From Undibacterium sp. YM2 (GTDB lineage Bacteria > Pseudomonadota > Gammaproteobacteria > Burkholderiales > Burkholderiaceae_D): DNA of 64,000 nt. This document shows, piece by piece, positions 1-9,367 of the stretch. The notes below the pieces were generated by a model that saw nothing but the letters and a program-made list of their open reading frames with translations, ran no database searches and was not told the DNA's origin. The stretch's first letter is position 1; each line of letters starts with the position of its first letter. The DNA lies in contig NZ_AP018441.1 of the NCBI RefSeq assembly GCF_009937975.1, positions 372,001 to 436,000 of the forward strand. The letters run 5' to 3'. The translations under genes and the position numbers were made by a program.

Positions 1-1
1 C

Positions 2-1078
2 TGGATAGGCGAACCTGCCTTTGCACGCCTGCTGCATCCCCTGTTTATTCTTGCCGGTATCACTTCAGAAGAACTGATACACGGTGTCTCTTTCTTTTTT
101 GCATTCTTCGTTATTTCCTTCCTGCATATCGTGGTCGGTGAGCTTGCGCCCAAATCCATGGCGATACGCATGCCTGAGCGCGTCTCTTTGTGGACAGCGC
201 CAGCCCTGTATGCGTTTTACTGGGCCATGTACCCGGCGATCTGGACCCTGAACTTCAGTTCCAACAAGGTCTTGAAATGGATAGGCCTGAGTGCAGAACA
301 TGGTGGTGACGCCCATTATTCGCCTGAAGAACTCAAGCTCATCCTGCGCGGCAGCCACGGCGGCAAGAAAGAAACCCGCGATGAGTGGAGCATCATGGCC
401 CAGGTGCTGGATTTTGGTGGTCTTGAAATTTCTGACCTCATGCGCCCCATCAATGAAGTCGTGGCCATGTACAAAGGCGCCAGTCTCGAAGAAAACATGC
501 AGACCGCTGCCCGTAACCGCTTCAGCCGTTATCCTTATTTTGATGAAGATGAAGAAACCGTGCTGGGCATGCTGCACCTCAAAGACCTGTTCCTCGCGCA
601 GCAGGCTGGCAAGCCGCTGGATGATCTGAGCAAGCATTTGCGCCAGGTTGAGTTTGTGCCACCGACCATGCCTGCGCTGGAATTGTTCCGCCGCTTCCGC
701 AAGGGCGCGCCGCACTTCGCCATCGTCGGCGTGCGTGGCAGCAAGCCTGTCGGCTTTTTGACACTGGATAATCTGCTAAGTGCCCTGGTTGGCCAGATAC
801 GCGATGAATTCCGCCAGAATGAAAATGACTGGACGACCCTGGACGATGGTACCCTGATAGGCAAGGGCAGCCTGCCCCTGTTCACGCTGGGCAGTGCGCT
901 GGGTTTTGATGTCGATAGCGATGAAGTCGAATCCATAGGCGGCCTGATCATGCACAAACTCGGGGACTTGCCGGTGGAAGGCCAGAAAGTCGAGTTTGAA
1001 CGCTTTGATGCCGTCGTCAAGAAAATGAATGGCCCACGTATCATTCTGGTCAGGATACATCCCAAATCCGAGGCATAA
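2..1078 (+). CDS. CorC/HlyC-type CNNM–CBS membrane protein, 5' truncated
   Basis: The reading frame is open from base 2, so the gene begins before the window; the first internal ATG (131) is not the start. The visible N-terminal part is hydrophobic and ends in VVGELAPKSMA, the typical end of a CNNM (DUF21) transmembrane domain. A paired CBS region follows (for example 'EVVAMYKGAS', 'RFSRYPYFDEDEETVLGMLHLKDLF'-like text in shorter pieces), then a C-terminal CorC_HlyC transporter-associated domain (about the last 80 residues, 'SIGGLIMHKLGDLPVEG'). Family members sit in the inner membrane and are linked to Mg2+/Co2+ efflux or ion homeostasis; the 'hemolysin' name is historical. The substrate cannot be read from the sequence. 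It is followed by a 130-bp gap before the next gene on the same strand. Confidence 0.85.
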   Translation, partial: WIGEPAFARLLHPLFILAGITSEELIHGVSFFFAFFVISFLHIVVGELAPKSMAIRMPERVSLWTAPALYAFYWAMYPAIWTLNFSSNKVLKWIGLSAEHGGDAHYSPEELKLILRGSHGGKKETRDEWSIMAQVLDFGGLEISDLMRPINEVVAMYKGASLEENMQTAARNRFSRYPYFDEDEETVLGMLHLKDLFLAQQAGKPLDDLSKHLRQVEFVPPTMPALELFRRFRKGAPHFAIVGVRGSKPVGFLTLDNLLSALVGQIRDEFRQNENDWTTLDDGTLIGKGSLPLFTLGSALGFDVDSDEVESIGGLIMHKLGDLPVEGQKVEFERFDAVVKKMNGPRIILVRIHPKSEA

Positions 1079-1123
1079 GGAACACATCAGCAAAGCTGTG
1101 CACAGAAATAATGCAATTCATGA

Positions 1124-1151
1124 TTGCATGGCAGGAAACTTGTTTTAGAAT
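1124..1151 (+). promoter_or_regulatory. candidate sigma-70 promoter with adjacent palindrome
   Basis: TTGCAT (1124-1129) and TAGAAT (1146-1151) are spaced by 16 bases and lie about 60 bases before the ATG of the GGDEF-EAL gene. The -35 box is inside a 7-bp inverted repeat (1111-1117 and 1123-1129, 5-base loop). This is inferred from pattern only. Confidence 0.35.
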
Positions 1152-1210
1152 AGCTACTTAACCCTACTAGCAGTAATGTTTTATTGCCTGGTATAGAAAG
1201 TGCTGATCCC

Positions 1211-4200
1211 ATGACTTCTCAAAACAGCTTGTCCATATATGCACGGAGCTTCTGGCTCACGCTTGTGGTATTTGCTGTTTTTACCCTTGTCTTTGGCTGG
1301 TATGTTTATGCCGAGAAAGCTGTAGATCAACTCAATGAGTTGCGTTACGAGTCACATATCCTGTCCATGGAATTACAGGAGAGTTCAGAGGACCTGACGC
1401 GCCTGGTACGCGCCTATGTCGTCACTGGCGATCCGGACTACAAACGCTATTTTCAGCAGGTTCTTGATGTACGTGATGGCAAGCTGCCACGACCTGCGCT
1501 GGGCAAGAATTTGTTCTGGGATCTGGTTCCGGCAAGTCAGGCCCAGACCAGGGACGAGGTCAGCAAGCTGAATGACTTTGCCGGTCTGCGTATCCCATTA
1601 TTGGACCTGATAAAAAAGACTGGTATCAGTAAGGAAGAATTCACACTCCTTGAGCAGGCAAAGGCAAATTCTGACGCCCTTACCGCAATCGAATTCAGGG
1701 CCATGGATTTGATAGAAAACCCGGGGCCGGATGTGACGGCTGCCAGAGCCCAGGCCAGTCATCTTCTGTATGACGAACAATATCGCAAAACCAAACTGGC
1801 GATCTTGCAACCCATCGCACAAGCACGCCATTTGATGGAAGCACGCGGGCTGGTTCTGGTAGAAGAGGCGGCGCAGTTTGCCATGTACGTGCGCATGCTG
1901 TTCGTCTTTGTGGGCATCCTGCTGGTAGGTATGCTGTGGCGCGCCTATCGCTCGCTGAACATGAGCCTTGGCGCTTCCATCCATGAAGTGTCAGCCAGCC
2001 TGATTAATCTTGGCAAGGGTAATTTCACTACGCCAGTCAACGTCAGGCCTGGCATGGAAGTCAGCATCATGGGCTGGTTGGCAATGACCCAGGCAAAACT
2101 GGCCGAGATAGATGCAGAACGCAATCAGGCGGCGCAAAAGAGTGAGCGTCTGAGCAGGTTGTATCATGCTTTGAACCAATGCAATCAATCCATCCTGCGT
2201 CTGGAAAACAAAGACGACTTGCTGCCCCGTATTTGTGAAAATGCGGTGACCATAGGTGGTCTGAAAATGGCATGGATAGGGCTGGTGGATGAGAGTACCC
2301 AATTACTGCAGCCCGCTGCGTTTTTTGGCGCGGGCGCCAGCTATCTGCACGGTTTGCAGCTCTCTGTCGATCCCGCCCAGACTGAAAAGCATGGGCCCAG
2401 TGCGCTGGCCTATTTGCAAAACCAGCCTTACTGGTGTCAGGATTTTTTGCACGATACCCGCACCGCGCCATGGCACGAACGGGGTGCCGCACAAGGCTGG
2501 CTGTCTTCTGCGGCTTTGCCATTGCTCAAGAATGGCAGAGTGGTTGGCACCTTCAACTTATATGCCGGGAATGTCAATTCTTTTGATGTATCCATACAGG
2601 ATTTATTGATGGAATTCGCAACAGATATCAGCCATTTCCTGAATCGTTTTGAGCTTGAAGATGAACGCCTGCATGCCTTGCAGATGGAGGAATTGCGTAG
2701 CTATATGCTGGAGAGAATTACTGCCAACACCACGCAAAAAGAATTGTTCCATGATGTTGTCCTGAAGGTCGAGTCCTTATTGCCGGATTGTCTTTGTTCC
2801 ATCATGTTGCTGGACAGAGATGGCATACATTTGGCTACAGGTGCTGCCCCCAGTCTACCCCTACCCTTTATTCGGGCAATAGAAGGTGAGCCAATGGGTG
2901 TTGGCGTAGGTTCTTGTGGCAATGCCTTGTTCACTGGTGAACGTACGGTAGTTGCGGATATCTCCACCCATGCCTACTGGCGTGATTACCGGCAACTGGC
3001 AGAGCAGTTTGATTTGCGTTCCTGCTGGTCCGAGCCCATACGTTCTGCTGAACGCAAGGTCATAGGCGCATTCGCCATCTACCATCACCAACCTTCAGTG
3101 CCGGATACATTTTCCCTGAACTTGCTGGAGATGGCCGCCAACCTGATCGCCATAGGCATGGAACGCAAACAGGCTGAAGAAAGCTTGCACAAGCTGTCAC
3201 AGGCAGTCGAACAAAGCTCAAACGCCATCGTGATTACAGATACGGCGGTCAACATAGAATATGCGAATGCGACTTACCTGAAGAATGCCGGCAAGGAGCT
3301 CAAGGAAGTCATAGGCCGCAAACCCAGTATCATGCGCTCGCGCAAGACTGCACCAGAAGTATATGTGGACATGTGGCAGCAACTGGGACGTGGCGAAAAC
3401 TGGAAGGGCGAGCTGATCAACCGCTATGCCGACGGTCTGGATCATACTGATCTGGCACACATCTCACCTATCAGGAATAGCGAAGGTGTGGTCACACATT
3501 TCCTGTCTATACAGGAAGACATCAGCGATAAAAAACGCACCGAAGAACGTATCAAATATCTGGCACATTATGACGCGTTGACCGGCTTGCCCAACCGCAC
3601 CTTGTTGGATGAACTGGCACGTTATGCACTGAGCCTGGCCGAACGTAGCCAGGATGCACTGGCGGTGATCTTCTTTGATCTTGACCATTTCAAGGACATC
3701 AACGACACCCTCGGCCATAGTCTCGGTGACACCCTGCTGGTAGAACTGGCCAAGCGGCTGGTGGCTACCATGCGCGAGAATGATACGATTTCGCGCCTGG
3801 GTGGTGATGAATTTATCTTGCTGTTAACCGGTGTCGATGAGCACAGGGTGGAGCAAGTCGTGCAAAAACTCATGCAGGTTGTGAATACACCATTTCACCT
3901 CGGCGAATATGATCTGAACGTGACAGCATCCATGGGCATCGCGATTTATCCGAATGATGGCAAAGACCTCGAAACCTTGTCGCGCAATGCTGATGCTGCA
4001 ATGTACAGGGCCAAGCGTGAGGGCCGTAATTCCTACCGCTTCTTTACCCAGGAAATGCAGGAGCGCTCCACCCGTCACCTGGAGCTGGTGAATGCCTTGC
4101 GGCAGGCGCTGGAGAAGCAGCAATTCCAGTTGCATTTCCAACCGCAACTCTCGATGCAAACCGGTCATGTGCTTGGTGCCGAGGCATTGCTGCGCTGGCA

Positions 4201-4846
4201 CCATCCTGTACTGGGGCATGTCTCGCCCGCGGAATTTATCCCGGTCGCAGAAGACAGCGGCTTGATTTTACCCATAGGTGAATGGGTCTTGCGTACAGCC
4301 GCAAAACAATGGAAGCAATGGCAGGCCAGTGGCTTGCCGGATTTACTGATTGCGGTAAACCTGTCAGCTGTCCAGTTCCGCCATCATGATTTGCCCGCGC
4401 TGGTGACACGCATATTGCAAGAGGCAGACATGCCGCCTGCATGCCTGGAACTGGAATTGACAGAAGGCGTGGCCATGCATGATCCGCAAGGGGCCATTGC
4501 CGTCATGAATAATCTGCATGAACGCGGCATACGCATGTCCATCGATGATTTTGGTACTGGCTATTCCTCACTCAGCTATCTGAAAAAATTCAAGGTCTAT
4601 AAGCTCAAGATAGACCAGAGTTTTGTGCGCGATATCACCAGCGACCCGGAAGACCGGGCTATCGTCAGCGCCGTCATTAGCATGGCCAAGAGCCTGGGCC
4701 TGATGACCATAGCCGAAGGTGTGGAAACTGCAGAACAACTGGAATTTTTGCGGCAACAGCAATGTGATGAAGTGCAGGGCTATTATTATTCACGTCCTTT
4801 GCCTGCAGATGAGTTTGCAGCATTCTTCAGGAATAGTTTGCCATAG
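1211..4846 (+). CDS. membrane-bound GAF-GAF-PAS-GGDEF-EAL c-di-GMP turnover protein
   Basis: This 1211-residue protein has a TM helix near residues 10-30, a periplasmic helical sensor of about 190 residues, and a second TM helix (~220-245). A linker and two GAF-like domains follow, then a PAS domain with 'LSQAVEQSSNAIVITD', a GGDEF domain (motif RLGGDEF, residues 862-868) and an EAL domain (EALLRW, residues 991-996, with DDFGTGYSSL and KIDQSFV). Both catalytic signatures are intact, so it may make and/or degrade cyclic di-GMP; hybrid proteins often use only one activity. The longer frame begins with TTG at 1184, but the ATG at 1211 gives a normal short cytoplasmic N-terminus before the first helix, so I chose it. 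Ligands of the sensor and GAF domains are unknown. The gene stands alone, tail to tail with pfkA. Confidence 0.93.
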   Translation: MTSQNSLSIYARSFWLTLVVFAVFTLVFGWYVYAEKAVDQLNELRYESHILSMELQESSEDLTRLVRAYVVTGDPDYKRYFQQVLDVRDGKLPRPALGKNLFWDLVPASQAQTRDEVSKLNDFAGLRIPLLDLIKKTGISKEEFTLLEQAKANSDALTAIEFRAMDLIENPGPDVTAARAQASHLLYDEQYRKTKLAILQPIAQARHLMEARGLVLVEEAAQFAMYVRMLFVFVGILLVGMLWRAYRSLNMSLGASIHEVSASLINLGKGNFTTPVNVRPGMEVSIMGWLAMTQAKLAEIDAERNQAAQKSERLSRLYHALNQCNQSILRLENKDDLLPRICENAVTIGGLKMAWIGLVDESTQLLQPAAFFGAGASYLHGLQLSVDPAQTEKHGPSALAYLQNQPYWCQDFLHDTRTAPWHERGAAQGWLSSAALPLLKNGRVVGTFNLYAGNVNSFDVSIQDLLMEFATDISHFLNRFELEDERLHALQMEELRSYMLERITANTTQKELFHDVVLKVESLLPDCLCSIMLLDRDGIHLATGAAPSLPLPFIRAIEGEPMGVGVGSCGNALFTGERTVVADISTHAYWRDYRQLAEQFDLRSCWSEPIRSAERKVIGAFAIYHHQPSVPDTFSLNLLEMAANLIAIGMERKQAEESLHKLSQAVEQSSNAIVITDTAVNIEYANATYLKNAGKELKEVIGRKPSIMRSRKTAPEVYVDMWQQLGRGENWKGELINRYADGLDHTDLAHISPIRNSEGVVTHFLSIQEDISDKKRTEERIKYLAHYDALTGLPNRTLLDELARYALSLAERSQDALAVIFFDLDHFKDINDTLGHSLGDTLLVELAKRLVATMRENDTISRLGGDEFILLLTGVDEHRVEQVVQKLMQVVNTPFHLGEYDLNVTASMGIAIYPNDGKDLETLSRNADAAMYRAKREGRNSYRFFTQEMQERSTRHLELVNALRQALEKQQFQLHFQPQLSMQTGHVLGAEALLRWHHPVLGHVSPAEFIPVAEDSGLILPIGEWVLRTAAKQWKQWQASGLPDLLIAVNLSAVQFRHHDLPALVTRILQEADMPPACLELELTEGVAMHDPQGAIAVMNNLHERGIRMSIDDFGTGYSSLSYLKKFKVYKLKIDQSFVRDITSDPEDRAIVSAVISMAKSLGLMTIAEGVETAEQLEFLRQQQCDEVQGYYYSRPLPADEFAAFFRNSLP

Positions 4847-4890
4847 TCACGAAGCCATGGCGCGCTGGTGCTGATTTGATTCAGGCAGCT

Positions 4891-6000
4891 TTAGTCGCCA
4901 AAACAGATACCTATGTCCCGCCCTGTCTGTAAAGTATCACTATCCATGGGCACGGCTTTCATGCGGCCAGCCACTTCTTCCAGTGCCACATAATTCACGT
5001 TGGGAAAAGCCAGTGCGACCATGATGCCAGAATGGCCTTCATCCAGGGCACGCACGGCAGCGGCACCAAAGCGCATGGCTGACAAGCGGTCGAACGCAGT
5101 AGGGCTGCCGCCACGTAAAAGGTGGCCCAGGACGACGGCACGAGCCTCTTTTCCTGTCAGTTGCTGCAGCTCATGCGCCAGTTGCTCTCCCACCCCTCCC
5201 AGCCGCTCTACATAACCATTACCGGCCGTAGCCTGCACCAGGTGCTGGCCGCCGACAGGCAAAGCTCCTTCGGCAGCCAGTACGATGGAATAGTGGCGGC
5301 CATTTGCATCACGCTGGCGTATCATCGCTGCGATTTTTTGTATGTCATACGGTATTTCCGGTATGACGATCGCATGTGCGTTGGCAGCAATGCCAGAGTG
5401 CAGCGCTATCCAGCCGGCATAGCGTCCCATCACTTCTACCACCATGATGCGTTGGTGGCTTTCTGCAGTACTGTGCAGGCGATCTACGCATTCAGTCGCG
5501 AACGAGACCGCCGTGTCAAAGCCAAAAGTGGTAAAAGTCTTGTCAAGATCATTGTCTATGGTCTTGGGTACACCCACTACACGCAGGCCTTGCAGGTGCA
5601 GGGCATTGGCAATCGTCAGTGTGCCATCCCCACCTATGCATACCAGGGCATCGATATCCATTTTTTTCAGGTAATCATGGATGTCAGCGCTGCGGTCGAT
5701 TTCCTGCACACTGCCGTCAGGCATGGTAGTGGCAAAGCGCAACGGGTTACCATGATTGGTGGTGCCCAGTATAGTGCCACCCAGATGCCCTATGCCGCGT
5801 ACCTGATCTACGGTCAGGCGGGTCACGCCGTTATGCGGGTAACGCTCAGGCAACAGGATACCGTTGAATCCTTCACGTATGCCATAGCATTCCCAGCCAC
5901 GTTGGGCCGCAGCCAGTACTACTGAACGTATGACTGCATTCAAACCTGGTGCGTCGCCGCCACCTGTACTGATGGCGATGCGCTTGATACTTGCAGTCAT
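4891..6000 (-). CDS. pfkA: 6-phosphofructokinase, group III-like active site
   Basis: This 369-residue protein phosphorylates fructose-6-phosphate at C1 in glycolysis. The N-terminal phosphate-donor loop is GGGDAPGLN (13-21), the donor site is GGDG (123-126) and the catalytic stretch is PKTIDNDL (145-152). In E. coli ATP-PfkA the two discriminating positions are both Gly (GGDG and PGTIDND); PPi enzymes have Asp and Lys. Here the pair is Gly126 and Lys146, the mixed combination known from 'group III' enzymes, so donor choice (ATP or PPi) cannot be settled by motif. Further substrate-binding text includes EVMGRYAGWIA and LGHLLRGGSPTAFDR. It is monocistronic, with its stop 45 bases from the convergent GGDEF-EAL gene. 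Confidence 0.92.
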   Translation of the reverse strand: MTASIKRIAISTGGGDAPGLNAVIRSVVLAAAQRGWECYGIREGFNGILLPERYPHNGVTRLTVDQVRGIGHLGGTILGTTNHGNPLRFATTMPDGSVQEIDRSADIHDYLKKMDIDALVCIGGDGTLTIANALHLQGLRVVGVPKTIDNDLDKTFTTFGFDTAVSFATECVDRLHSTAESHQRIMVVEVMGRYAGWIALHSGIAANAHAIVIPEIPYDIQKIAAMIRQRDANGRHYSIVLAAEGALPVGGQHLVQATAGNGYVERLGGVGEQLAHELQQLTGKEARAVVLGHLLRGGSPTAFDRLSAMRFGAAAVRALDEGHSGIMVALAFPNVNYVALEEVAGRMKAVPMDSDTLQTGRDIGICFGD

Positions 6001-6033
6001 GTTCAGCCTGTCAAAAAATGGGGTTTTCTACAG

Positions 6034-6975
6034 TTAATTGTAGGGGATGTATTCAATCCCGTGTGAAATTTGTCCTATCACCTGGGCAATGTTTTCTGTG
6101 CTTTCGCTGAAACTGGCCAGGATGTCCGGACGCGTCATGCTCGCAGAAATACGGCCATTCCAGTAATCAAAACCTGCCTGGTCAGGGTTGCGGTGCAACA
6201 CATTGTTGTACAGTGCCGTCAGGAAGGTATTGTCAGAAATATTGGCGCCATACATTTGCTTGAATTCAGCCGAATTGACGAAGCCTGCTGCCACATGATT
6301 GAGGTTTTCTGCCCCCTTGTCGAGCTGGCCTATCCAGTAACCGAGGCCAGCCTTGTCAGGCGTACGGTTAAATGCTGCCTGGTAGAGGCGATAAGCCTGG
6401 CCTGCGTTGCCATCCAGGTCCAGGGCAATCATCTTGTCCGGAAACTGTATTCTCTCTATATTGCTGAGCTTGCTGACCTGGCCGGTGATATTCGTGCCCT
6501 TCTGCGTCACGGTCAGGGTAAAGTCATTGCCGGTTTTTTCGATGGAAAAAGCACTGGCTGAGACATTGGTGAAGAGCGTGTCAAAACCTGCGCCGCCGTC
6601 AAAATTGTCATTGCCCAGACCATACACAAAAGTCTCGTTGCCTGTCGTACCTGTCCAGTTATCATTGCCCATCAACAATTTACCGAGGCGCTGGTCAAGA
6701 GGCAGGTTCAGGTCTGAAGCCTGGACCTGATAATTGATGCCGGTAATGCTCAACTGATCCGTGCCATTCGCGCCCGTCGTTGTGAACGAAGTGATGGTGC
6801 CGCCGGTAGGCATGACGGTATTCGGGTCCTGATATGCAAGGTTGATGCCTGTCCATTCTATGGTGGTCGACAGGCCCTTGTAGTAACCGCCATTCGGGCC
6901 GGTAGAAATATTGCTGGAAGGTTCGGTCGTGTACGTGATGAGCATGCCACGCTGGGTTACTTTGATATTCGCCAT
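6034..6975 (-). CDS. DUF4214 protein with RTX-like segment, probably type I secreted
   Basis: The N-terminal half (residues ~1-150) is beta-rich and ends in a hemolysin-type Gly/Asp/Asn stretch (GLGNDNFDGGAGFDT), which resembles one RTX calcium-binding repeat. The C-terminal half carries two DUF4214 units, marked by 'YQAAFNRTPDKAGLGYW' and 'YNNVLHRNPDQAGFDYW'. There is no Sec signal peptide, which with the RTX-like piece suggests type I export, although no exporter genes lie nearby. The frame is open upstream to 7014, but the Met at 6975 has an AGGA box six bases upstream and starts MANIKVTQ, so I use that. A second DUF4214 protein is at 39223. Role is unknown; adhesion or matrix has been proposed for the family. 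Confidence 0.8.
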   Translation of the reverse strand: MANIKVTQRGMLITYTTEPSSNISTGPNGGYYKGLSTTIEWTGINLAYQDPNTVMPTGGTITSFTTTGANGTDQLSITGINYQVQASDLNLPLDQRLGKLLMGNDNWTGTTGNETFVYGLGNDNFDGGAGFDTLFTNVSASAFSIEKTGNDFTLTVTQKGTNITGQVSKLSNIERIQFPDKMIALDLDGNAGQAYRLYQAAFNRTPDKAGLGYWIGQLDKGAENLNHVAAGFVNSAEFKQMYGANISDNTFLTALYNNVLHRNPDQAGFDYWNGRISASMTRPDILASFSESTENIAQVIGQISHGIEYIPYN

Positions 6976-7107
6976 GTGTATCCTGTCAGGTATTGTGAAG
7001 AGAAATTCATGCAATATTTGTATTGCATAAGAAAAAATATTCTACTTCAAAAAAATTGACATTCATGCATTGCAACAAATTGATACAGAATCATGGCGAA
7101 GTATGCC

Positions 7108-7968
7108 TCAAAGTCCGTTCACCGGAATTTTGAGGTAGTGGACACCATTCGATTCAGCCGCTGGCATTGCCCCTGCACGTATGTTGACTTGTATGGCCGG
7201 GATCAGCAGGTAGGGCATTTCCAGTCCGGCATCCCGCTTGCCCCGCATTGCCACAAAGTCTGCTTCAGCGATGCCGTCGCGCACATGGATATTGCTGGCC
7301 TTCTGGCTGGCGACTGTGGTTTGCGTGCAGACTTCGCGGCCCGCAGGTGGATAGTCGTGGCACAGGAACAGCCGGGTCGCGGGCGGGAAGGACAGGAGTT
7401 TTTGTATGGAGTGATATAACTGGCTGGCATCACCTCCAGGAAAATCACAACGTGCAGTTCCCACATCTGGCATGAACAGGGTATCGCCAACAAAAATGGC
7501 ATCACCAATAAGGTAGGCCACATCAGCCGGGGTGTGGCCGGGAACATACAGCGCCTGTGCAGTTAACCGGCCTATGGAGAATTTTGCATCTGCAGCAAAC
7601 AGCACATCGAATTGCGTGCCATTGACAGGAAATTCCTGTTCAAGATTGAACAGGGTCTTGAAGGTCTTTTGTACTTCAGTGATTTTTTCGCCTATCGCAA
7701 TCTGTCCGCCAGCCTTCTCTTTCAGGTACTGTGCCCCCGATAAATGATCGGCGTGGGCATGGGTCTCCAGCAGCCACTGCAGTTGCAAGTTATTAGTCGC
7801 CAGGAACGCCAGCACCTGATCGGCAGATTTTGTGGTGGTACGCCCTGACTTGGGTTCGTAATTCAGTACCGGGTCTATCACTGCTGCCTGGCCACCGGGC
7901 GCATCAAATACGATGTGGGTGGCAGTGCAGGTTTGCGTATCAAAGTAACTTTGTACTGTAGGGTTCAT
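7108..7968 (-). CDS. blh: Blh-like metallo-beta-lactamase-fold hydrolase (persulfide dioxygenase type)
   Basis: This ~286-residue cytosolic MBL-fold protein has the metal motif THAHADHLSG, further ligands in VPGHTPADVAYL and VGDTLF, and the C-terminal LFLCHDYPPAGREV typical of the ETHE1/Blh branch. Those proteins oxidise glutathione persulfide or related sulfane sulfur to sulfite. The neighbouring TauE/SafE permease and ArsR repressor match the BigR–Blh arrangement known from Xylella and Agrobacterium, so I infer sulfide/persulfide detoxification. Met codons at 7983 and 7968 are both possible starts, and neither has a strong ribosome site; MNPTVQSYFD at 7968 fits family N-termini. It is transcribed divergently from the permease with about 160 bases between. 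Confidence 0.85.
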   Translation of the reverse strand: MNPTVQSYFDTQTCTATHIVFDAPGGQAAVIDPVLNYEPKSGRTTTKSADQVLAFLATNNLQLQWLLETHAHADHLSGAQYLKEKAGGQIAIGEKITEVQKTFKTLFNLEQEFPVNGTQFDVLFAADAKFSIGRLTAQALYVPGHTPADVAYLIGDAIFVGDTLFMPDVGTARCDFPGGDASQLYHSIQKLLSFPPATRLFLCHDYPPAGREVCTQTTVASQKASNIHVRDGIAEADFVAMRGKRDAGLEMPYLLIPAIQVNIRAGAMPAAESNGVHYLKIPVNGL

Positions 7969-8129
7969 GATGAGCTCGCTCATGGCGAAGAGATGAGTTC
8001 TGGGATGATAGCAAAAATGCTGTTGAATTTGACATCTGGCGTACTTGTGCAGGATCAAGCCTGGTTTCAGACTCGACGCGAGAACATGACAGGAATACAC
8101 TAGCGGGTGTTTTTATCCAGACTTTCAAT

Positions 8130-8942
8130 ATGTTGATCTCTGCAGCAGAACTTGTCGTGGTGCTTATCGGTGCTTTGGTTGGCCTTATCATGGGCCTGAC
8201 CGGGGCAGGTGGTGGCATACTGGCGGTGCCCGCGCTGGTGTATACCCAGGGCTTCAGCATGCAGCAGGCCATGCCTGTGGCCTTGCTGGCTGTCAGTAGC
8301 GCAGCCCTGATAGGCGCAATAGAAGGTCTTATGCGCAAACTAGTGCGTTACCGTGCTGCCATCCTGATGGCAGTGGCTGGCAGCTTGCCTACCCTGCTTG
8401 GCGTGCAGGTTGCCCATCGGATGTCCCAGCAATGGCTGATGCTGGTGTTCGCCCTGATACTGGGTGTGGTGGCGGTGAGGTTGATAGTGCAATTGCGTTC
8501 GCCTGAATGTGATGATGCGCAGCGTGCCGCCATGGCGCGTATTAATGCCAGTACTGGCCGCTTTGAATGGTCATTCAAGACCGGTGCCGTGATCGCTGGC
8601 ATAGGCGCAGTATCCGGTTTCATGACAGGCTTGCTGGGTGTGGGTGGTGGCTTTGTCATCGTCCCCATGCTCAGGCATTACACCAATGCCAGCATGCATG
8701 TGGCGGTGGCGACTTCACTGCTGGTCGTCAGCATAGTCGGTACCATGGGAGTAGGGTCTGCCTTGCTGAGTGGTACCCACTTGCCAGCTTTGCTGTCAGC
8801 CATGTTTGTTGCGACTACGGTAGGTGGCATGTTGCTGGCAAGACGCATCGCCTTGCAGTTGCCAGCAAAAAAAGTACAGATGATTTTCGTTGCTTTGCTT
8901 TTGTGTGTTGCAGTGAGCCTGGTTTATCGTGCTGTGGCCTAG
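8130..8942 (+). CDS. TauE/SafE (DUF81) family sulfite/organosulfonate exporter
   Basis: This 270-residue protein has about eight hydrophobic segments. The duplicated glycine-rich motif of the family appears as 'IMGLTGAGGGILAVPALVY' in the first half and 'MTGLLGVGGGFVIVPML' in the second. Family members export sulfite or other sulfur anions across the inner membrane. Next to a persulfide-dioxygenase-like gene, export of sulfite made by that enzyme is a reasonable inference. The 3' end overlaps the convergent repressor gene by 4 bases. The start ATG at 8130 gives MLISAAELVVV, directly entering the first helix; no strong ribosome site is visible. Confidence 0.88.
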   Translation: MLISAAELVVVLIGALVGLIMGLTGAGGGILAVPALVYTQGFSMQQAMPVALLAVSSAALIGAIEGLMRKLVRYRAAILMAVAGSLPTLLGVQVAHRMSQQWLMLVFALILGVVAVRLIVQLRSPECDDAQRAAMARINASTGRFEWSFKTGAVIAGIGAVSGFMTGLLGVGGGFVIVPMLRHYTNASMHVAVATSLLVVSIVGTMGVGSALLSGTHLPALLSAMFVATTVGGMLLARRIALQLPAKKVQMIFVALLLCVAVSLVYRAVA

Positions 8943-9295
8943 TTGAGGTTGCGGCTGGCATTCGTCATGTTCGCACCATTCAGTATCGCTGCCTGTGATT
9001 CCAGTTGCCGTGCAACATTGCCGCAGACCAGGTCGCACAGTGCATAGATAGACTCATCAGCGATATGGTAATACACCGAAGTACCACGGCCTTCGCGAGC
9101 TACCAGGCCATGCTTGGCCAGGGTGGACAGGTGGCGTGAGACATTCGCCTGCGAGCAGGAGCAACGCTCGGCCAGTTCACCTACATTGTGTTCTTTTTCG
9201 CGCAGGCAATTCAGTATGCGCAAGCGGGTAGGCTCAGCCAGCGCCGAAAAATAATGGGCAATCTGTATCAAAGCCTGATCAGATAATCCGTCCAT
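8939..9295 (-). CDS. bigR: ArsR-family repressor, BigR/SqrR-like
   Basis: This 118-residue winged-helix repressor has HTH text CSCSQANVSRHLSTLAKHGLV and wing GRGTSVYYHI. The arsenic-type ELCVCDL metal box is absent. Instead there is one cysteine region before the recognition helix (ERCSC) and a pair in the C-terminal helix (LCDLVC), an arrangement resembling the sulfide/persulfide sensors BigR and SqrR, which form a Cys–Cys (poly)sulfide bridge. The frame is open to 9385, but the Met at 9295 (MDGLSDQAL) gives normal family length. It is divergent from the RND efflux operon, with palindromes in between, and probably controls that operon and itself. Confidence is high for ArsR, moderate for the sulfur-sensing role. 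Confidence 0.85.
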   Translation of the reverse strand: MDGLSDQALIQIAHYFSALAEPTRLRILNCLREKEHNVGELAERCSCSQANVSRHLSTLAKHGLVAREGRGTSVYYHIADESIYALCDLVCGNVARQLESQAAILNGANMTNASRNLN

Positions 9296-9367
9296 GACAG
9301 TCAATGTGGTAGTGGGAATATTTCTATCATACCCCGAGTTTGCAAGATTGCCCACGCTTAATTTACT

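Noticed and set aside
5122..5925. 267-codon plus-strand frame across pfkA
   Set aside because: Shadow of pfkA, which has all family motifs on the other strand.
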